From: CAYRMV01 sp964425255
Lineage (GTDB): Bacteria; Bacteroidota; Bacteroidia; Flavobacteriales_D; Crocinitomicaceae
Direction: 5' to 3'
Assembly: GCA_964425255.1 (NCBI GenBank)
Contig: CAYRMV010000118.1
Coordinates: 1-9,727, forward strand
Length of the DNA stretch: 9,727 bases
The notes beneath the pieces were generated by a model, which worked only from the letters and a program-made list of their open reading frames with translations, made no database searches and was not told the origin of the DNA. The position numbers and the translations under genes were made by a program. Below are positions 7,056 to 9,727 of the stretch, one piece after another; position 1 is the first letter of the stretch, and each line of letters starts with the position of its first letter.

Positions 7056-8264
7056 ATGCGTTCAGATTTATACACACATCCAGATTATTACAACATGGAT
7101 GACTTGCTCACAGACGAGCAAAAATTGGTTCGTGATGCAGCACGTGCTTGGGTAAAGAAAGAAGTTTCTCCCATCATTGATGAGCATTACGAAAAAGCAA
7201 CATTTCCAAACCACATTCTGCCTGGATTAGGTGAAATTGGTGCATTTGGTCCGTACATTCCAGAAGAATACGGTGGTCCAGGATTGGATCAAATTTCCTA
7301 TGGTTTGATCATGCAAGAGTTGGAACGATGTGACTCAGGTTTGCGTTCAACAGCATCTGTACAGTCATCTTTGGTGATGTATCCGATTTGGAAATATGGT
7401 ACCGAAGAACAAAAACAAAAATATTTGCCTAAGTTGGCAACAGGAGAAATGATGGGTTGTTTCGGTTTGACTGAACCCGATCATGGTTCCAATCCAGCTG
7501 GAATGATTACCAACTTCAAAGATGCGGGTGACCACGTGATTTTGAATGGAGCGAAAATGTGGATTTCCAATGCGCCATTTGCACACATCGCAGTAGTTTG
7601 GGCAAAAGACGAAGCTGGTCGTATTCACGGTTTGGTTGTTGAACGTGGAATGGAAGGATTTTCAACGCCTGAAATGCACGGTAAATTATCGTTGCGTGCT
7701 TCTTCTACTGGTGAGTTGATTTTCGACAATGTAAAAGTTCCAAAAGCAAACATTTTACCTGGAAGATCTGGTTTAGGTGCTCCGTTGAGCTGCTTAGACT
7801 CTGCTCGTTTCGGAATTGCTTGGGGTGCATTGGGTGCTGCCATGGATTGCTACGATCAAGCTTTGCGTTACTCGAAAGAGCGAACTCAATTTGGCGTTCC
7901 GATTGGCGCTTTCCAATTGACTCAGAAGAAGTTGGCTGAAATGATTACTGAAATCACCAAAGCTCAATTGCTGTTGTTGCGTTTAGGACAATTGCGCAAC
8001 GAAGGCAAGGCTACATCTGCACAAATTTCGATGGCGAAACGCAACAGTTGCGAAATCGCTTTGAATATTGCGCGTGAAGCTCGTCAAATCCACGGTGGAA
8101 TGGGTATCACTAGTGAATACTCTATCATGCGTCACATGGCGAACTTAGAGTCCGTTGTTACATATGAAGGAACACATGACATCCACTTGTTGATTACTGG
8201 TTTGGATGTAACAGGAATTTCTGCTTTCACACGTGACATGCCAGACTTATCGAAAATGAAATAA
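7056..8264 (+). CDS. Glutaryl-CoA dehydrogenase-type acyl-CoA dehydrogenase
   Basis: This 402-residue FAD enzyme resembles mitochondrial glutaryl-CoA dehydrogenase more than straight-chain acyl-CoA dehydrogenases. That enzyme oxidises and decarboxylates glutaryl-CoA to crotonyl-CoA in lysine and tryptophan breakdown, passing electrons to ETF. Visible features are DSGLRS (93-98; Arg97 corresponds to the substrate-binding Arg94 of the human enzyme), SVQSSLVMYPI (101-111), the flavin signature GCFGLTEPDHGSNP (134-147), ARFGIAWGALG (250-260), the second signature around QIHGGMGITSEY (344-355), and TYEGTHDIH (369-377) with catalytic base Glu371. The start is ATG at 7056; a TTG two codons earlier extends the frame but is less plausible. 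The gene is monocistronic, with its own promoter and a strong terminator. No lysine-pathway gene adjoins it, so the substrate is inferred; other short dicarboxylyl- or acyl-CoAs remain possible. Confidence 0.9.
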   Translation: MRSDLYTHPDYYNMDDLLTDEQKLVRDAARAWVKKEVSPIIDEHYEKATFPNHILPGLGEIGAFGPYIPEEYGGPGLDQISYGLIMQELERCDSGLRSTASVQSSLVMYPIWKYGTEEQKQKYLPKLATGEMMGCFGLTEPDHGSNPAGMITNFKDAGDHVILNGAKMWISNAPFAHIAVVWAKDEAGRIHGLVVERGMEGFSTPEMHGKLSLRASSTGELIFDNVKVPKANILPGRSGLGAPLSCLDSARFGIAWGALGAAMDCYDQALRYSKERTQFGVPIGAFQLTQKKLAEMITEITKAQLLLLRLGQLRNEGKATSAQISMAKRNSCEIALNIAREARQIHGGMGITSEYSIMRHMANLESVVTYEGTHDIHLLITGLDVTGISAFTRDMPDLSKMK

Positions 8265-8283
8265 ATCAATTTATTGATAATAC

Positions 8284-8318
8284 AAAAACGCCCTTGAATT
8301 GACTTCAAGGGCGTTTTT
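8284..8318. terminator. Bidirectional rho-independent terminator between convergent genes
   Basis: CGCCCTTGAA (8289-8298) and TTCAAGGGCG (8304-8313) form a perfect 10-base stem with loop TTGAC. It is flanked by five A on the left and five T on the right, so it ends in a U run when read from either strand. It lies 20 bases past the acyl-CoA dehydrogenase stop and just past the menB stop at 8340, and serves both. Confidence 0.95.
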
Positions 8319-8339
8319 ATGTATTTATATTTTATTCGA

Positions 8340-9182
8340 TCACGTCGAAACACGTTTAAACGGTGTAAAATCGGGCTTGCGTTTTTCGAGGAATGCGTTT
8401 CGCCCTTCTTTCGCTTCTTCGGTCATGTAGGCCAATCGTGTTGCTTCGCCAGCAAATACTTGTTGTCCAACCATGCCATCGTCTGTCAAGTTCATTGCAA
8501 ACTTCAACATACGAATGGATGTAGGAGATTTTGCCAAAATCTCTTGCGCCCACTCAAAAGCCGTGTCTTCCAATTCATCGTGCGGAATCACTGCATTGAC
8601 CATTCCCATTTCGAAAGCGTCTTGAGCAGAATAGTTTCTACCCAAAAAGAAAATCTCACGTGCTTTTTTCTGTCCGACCATTTTGGCCAAATAAGCGGAG
8701 CCATATCCACCATCAAAACTAGTAACATCCGCATCGGTTTGTTTGAAAATCGCGTGTTCTTTACTCGCCAAGGTCAAATCACAAACCACGTGCAAGCTAT
8801 GTCCACCTCCGACTGCCCAACCATTTACTACAGCAATTACCGCTTTGGGCATAAAACGAATCAAGCGTTGTACTTCTAAAATGTTCAAACGCCCAACCCC
8901 AGCATCGTCTACATATCCTTGTTCGCCACGAGCGTTCTGATCGCCTCCACTACAAAAGGAGTAAACTCCATCTTTTGGGGAAGGGCCTTCCGAAGAAAGC
9001 AAAACGACACCCACTTCAGGGTCTTCGCGCGCATCTAAAAAAGCATCAAACAACTCAGCCGTAGTTTTCGGTCTAAACGCATTTCGTAGAGCGGGTCTAT
9101 TAAACGCAATTCGCGCCACGCCGTCGCATTTTTTGTACGTAATATCTTCGTATTCTTTTGCAATTGTCCAGTTTATTGCCAT
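8340..9182 (-). CDS. menB: 1,4-dihydroxy-2-naphthoyl-CoA synthase (naphthoate synthase)
   Basis: The 280-residue crotonase-fold enzyme closes the second ring of menaquinone by Dieckmann-type condensation of o-succinylbenzoyl-CoA in the cytoplasm. Diagnostic stretches are SGGDQNARG (78-86), GWAVGGGHSLHVVCDL (121-136, oxyanion-hole region), QTDADVTSFDGGYGSAYLA (148-166) with Ser155 and Asp157, YSAQDAFEMGMVN (184-196), and the C-terminal EGRNAFLEKRKPDF (259-272). Asp150 stands where E. coli MenB has Gly156, the change that marks the bicarbonate-independent type II enzymes such as that of M. tuberculosis. The start is ATG at 9182. A frame extension to TTG at 9203 runs into the -7 box and is rejected. 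The gene stands alone; no other men gene adjoins it. It indicates menaquinone-based respiration, as expected for Bacteroidota. Confidence 0.96.
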   Translation of the reverse strand: MAINWTIAKEYEDITYKKCDGVARIAFNRPALRNAFRPKTTAELFDAFLDAREDPEVGVVLLSSEGPSPKDGVYSFCSGGDQNARGEQGYVDDAGVGRLNILEVQRLIRFMPKAVIAVVNGWAVGGGHSLHVVCDLTLASKEHAIFKQTDADVTSFDGGYGSAYLAKMVGQKKAREIFFLGRNYSAQDAFEMGMVNAVIPHDELEDTAFEWAQEILAKSPTSIRMLKFAMNLTDDGMVGQQVFAGEATRLAYMTEEAKEGRNAFLEKRKPDFTPFKRVST

Positions 9183-9200
9183 AATATCTATTTTTCTATT

Positions 9201-9208
9201 CAAAGGTA
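9201..9208 (-). promoter_or_regulatory. -7 box TACCTTTG for menB
   Basis: The minus strand reads TACCTTTG, an exact TAnnTTTG match, 18 bases upstream of the menB ATG at 9182. This predicts a leader of about a dozen bases and argues against the TTG start inside the box. Only a weak T-rich -33 candidate (TTTAC, about 23 bases upstream) is seen. Confidence 0.6.
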
Positions 9209-9370
9209 GGGAAAAGGAGTGGAATAGATGGTAAATGAATAATTAAAAGTGGATAGTAGAATGTCGCTTAGTTGATTAGTCAGATAGTTGATAGGGAAAA
9301 GTAGAAAGGGAAAAGTGGACAGTTAGGTTTGTTCTTTCCCTCCTTGAGGAAGGTTGGGGAGGTGAAGGGA
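9209..9370. repeat. Degenerate purine-rich short repeats with a small hairpin
   Basis: This gene-free stretch holds three copies of GGGAAAAG (9209-9216, 9294-9301, 9308-9315); the last two extend to GGGAAAAGTRGA with a 14-base period. AAAAGTGGATAG and AAAAGTGGACAG occur near 9244 and 9311, and TAGTTGAT occurs twice within 9269-9293. It is followed by a pyrimidine-to-purine block at 9334-9369, where TCCT and AGGA (9341-9344, 9347-9350) make a small hairpin. No open frame of interest is present. It looks like decayed intergenic repeat sequence. Confidence 0.5.
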
Positions 9371-9416
9371 TATAACAGAATGAGAAACAGAAACGGAGCG
9401 AGGAGTAAATTCGATG

Positions 9417-9453
9417 GTAGAAGTTGAGGCGCGATTAATCGCGCCTCAACTTC
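9417..9453 (+). repeat. REP-like element: GTAG followed by a perfect 34-base palindrome
   Basis: Bases 9420-9453 are a perfect palindrome with half-site GAAGTTGAGGCGCGATT and no loop bases. The tetranucleotide GTAG (9417-9420) sits at its 5' foot. GTAG or GGAG next to an imperfect hairpin is the mark of REP sequences mobilised by RAYT (TnpA-REP, Y1 transposases related to IS200/IS605). The RAYT link is an inference, since no transposase is present here. The same GTAG and left arm recur at 9704-9727, where the window ends inside the palindrome. Transcripts could form a 15-base or longer hairpin from either strand, but no long T run follows, so it is not a typical terminator. Confidence 0.7.
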
Positions 9454-9532
9454 GTGATGATCAGCCCTCCGTTAGGGATTGAAACGGTTTTTGAATGAAT
9501 ACTTGCGAGTAATTTTATCCTTAGTGAGGACT

Positions 9533-9727
9533 ATGACTGTGTGCTACCGAATTGTTGTTTCAATTGTTTCATTCCAAAATCGTGAATTTTCATCGAAAAG
9601 CCAGTGTTTGTGCGGGCATAAATGTTGCTTATCCGTTACGAAACGGTTTGATAAAACAAAGGAAGAGCGAAAAGAAAATTCGAATATAAAAGTAATTTCG
9701 ATGGTAGAAGTTGAGGCGCGATTAATC
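9533..9727 (+). other. Open reading frame across the repeat, runs off the window; coding status doubtful
   Basis: From ATG at 9533 the frame stays open for 65 codons to the window end. The start is MTVCYRIVVSIVSFQNREF, with a Cys cluster QCLCGHKCC at residues 34-42 and then a Lys/Glu-rich stretch. It enters the repeat as MVEVEARLI. In the first repeat copy the same frame continues for 13 more codons and stops at TGA 9478-9480. No -7 box or family match is recognised. The overlap with a palindromic repeat suggests a chance or repeat-borne frame rather than a gene. Confidence 0.2.

Larger units (their letters stand above)
9404..9727. repeat. 287-base-period direct repeat, second copy cut by window edge
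   Basis: Bases 9404-9440 and 9691-9727 match over 37 positions with one difference (A9409 versus T9696). The second copy runs into the window end, so the true repeat is probably longer. The 250 bases between copies contain paired short motifs, CCGTT...AACGG at 9469-9487 and again at 9633-9646, and TTGTTTCA twice (9555-9562, 9564-9571). The arrangement fits a tandem or clustered intergenic element such as a BIME-like REP cluster or a MITE. No transposase gene is visible. Confidence 0.75.

Noticed and set aside
8319..8879. 186-codon open frame on the plus strand opposite menB
   Set aside because: It lies antisense to a highly conserved gene, overlaps the terminator at its start, and its translation has no recognisable family pattern.
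9183..9203. Seven-codon N-terminal extension of menB to a TTG
   Set aside because: The TTG lies inside the predicted -7 box, and family members begin at the MxINW region.
9414..9453. The 34-base palindrome as an intrinsic terminator
   Set aside because: No U run follows on either strand and no gene ends nearby; menB is transcribed away from it.
9465..9487. CRISPR-like string GGGATTGAAACGG preceded by a short CCCT/AGGG hairpin
   Set aside because: It resembles the 3' end of many CRISPR repeats, but only one copy occurs, with no regularly spaced repeats or spacers and no cas gene.

Overview
The window looks like a chromosomal segment of a Bacteroidota bacterium, most likely Flavobacteriales. 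Reasons: DUF4271 sits next to a flavobacterial-type HemD; the MenB is strongly flavobacterial in sequence (recalled from family knowledge, not searched); Shine-Dalgarno sequences are absent; and several intergenic regions carry the Bacteroidota promoter -7 box TAnnTTTG.

Layout from left to right. (1) A truncated initiator tRNA-fMet on the minus strand, with a clear -7 box upstream. (2) A minus-strand three-gene cluster, transcribed in the order class A penicillin-binding protein (5240..2706), 3-oxoacid CoA-transferase subunit A (2695..1997), and a 601-residue GT-C-like membrane protein (2000..195). The first pair is 10 bases apart and the second overlaps by GTGA, so this is very probably one operon that mixes cell-wall, acyl-CoA and membrane-glycosylation functions. 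(3) A second minus-strand pair, DUF4271 membrane protein then uroporphyrinogen-III synthase (6947..5441), closed by a rho-independent terminator and a second hairpin. (4) A compact divergent promoter region, then a plus-strand glutaryl-CoA-dehydrogenase-type acyl-CoA dehydrogenase (7056..8264). (5) A strong bidirectional terminator shared with the convergent menB (9182..8340). (6) About 540 bases without a convincing gene. These hold purine-rich degenerate repeats, a small hairpin, and a REP-like element: a perfect 34-base palindrome headed by GTAG, whose left half recurs 287 bases later at the window edge.

The genes are mostly housekeeping: translation initiation, peptidoglycan synthesis, haem synthesis, menaquinone synthesis, and acyl-CoA or ketone-body metabolism. 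I see no defence system, phage, plasmid, CRISPR array or intact transposase. The least explained material is the repeat region at 9404-9727, followed by the mixed operon with a CoA-transferase A subunit lacking its B partner, and the membrane protein with a large C-terminal soluble domain. Four start codons were reassigned or are non-ATG: GTG for the GT-C protein, TTG for hemD, and ATG in place of longer TTG extensions for the acyl-CoA dehydrogenase and menB.
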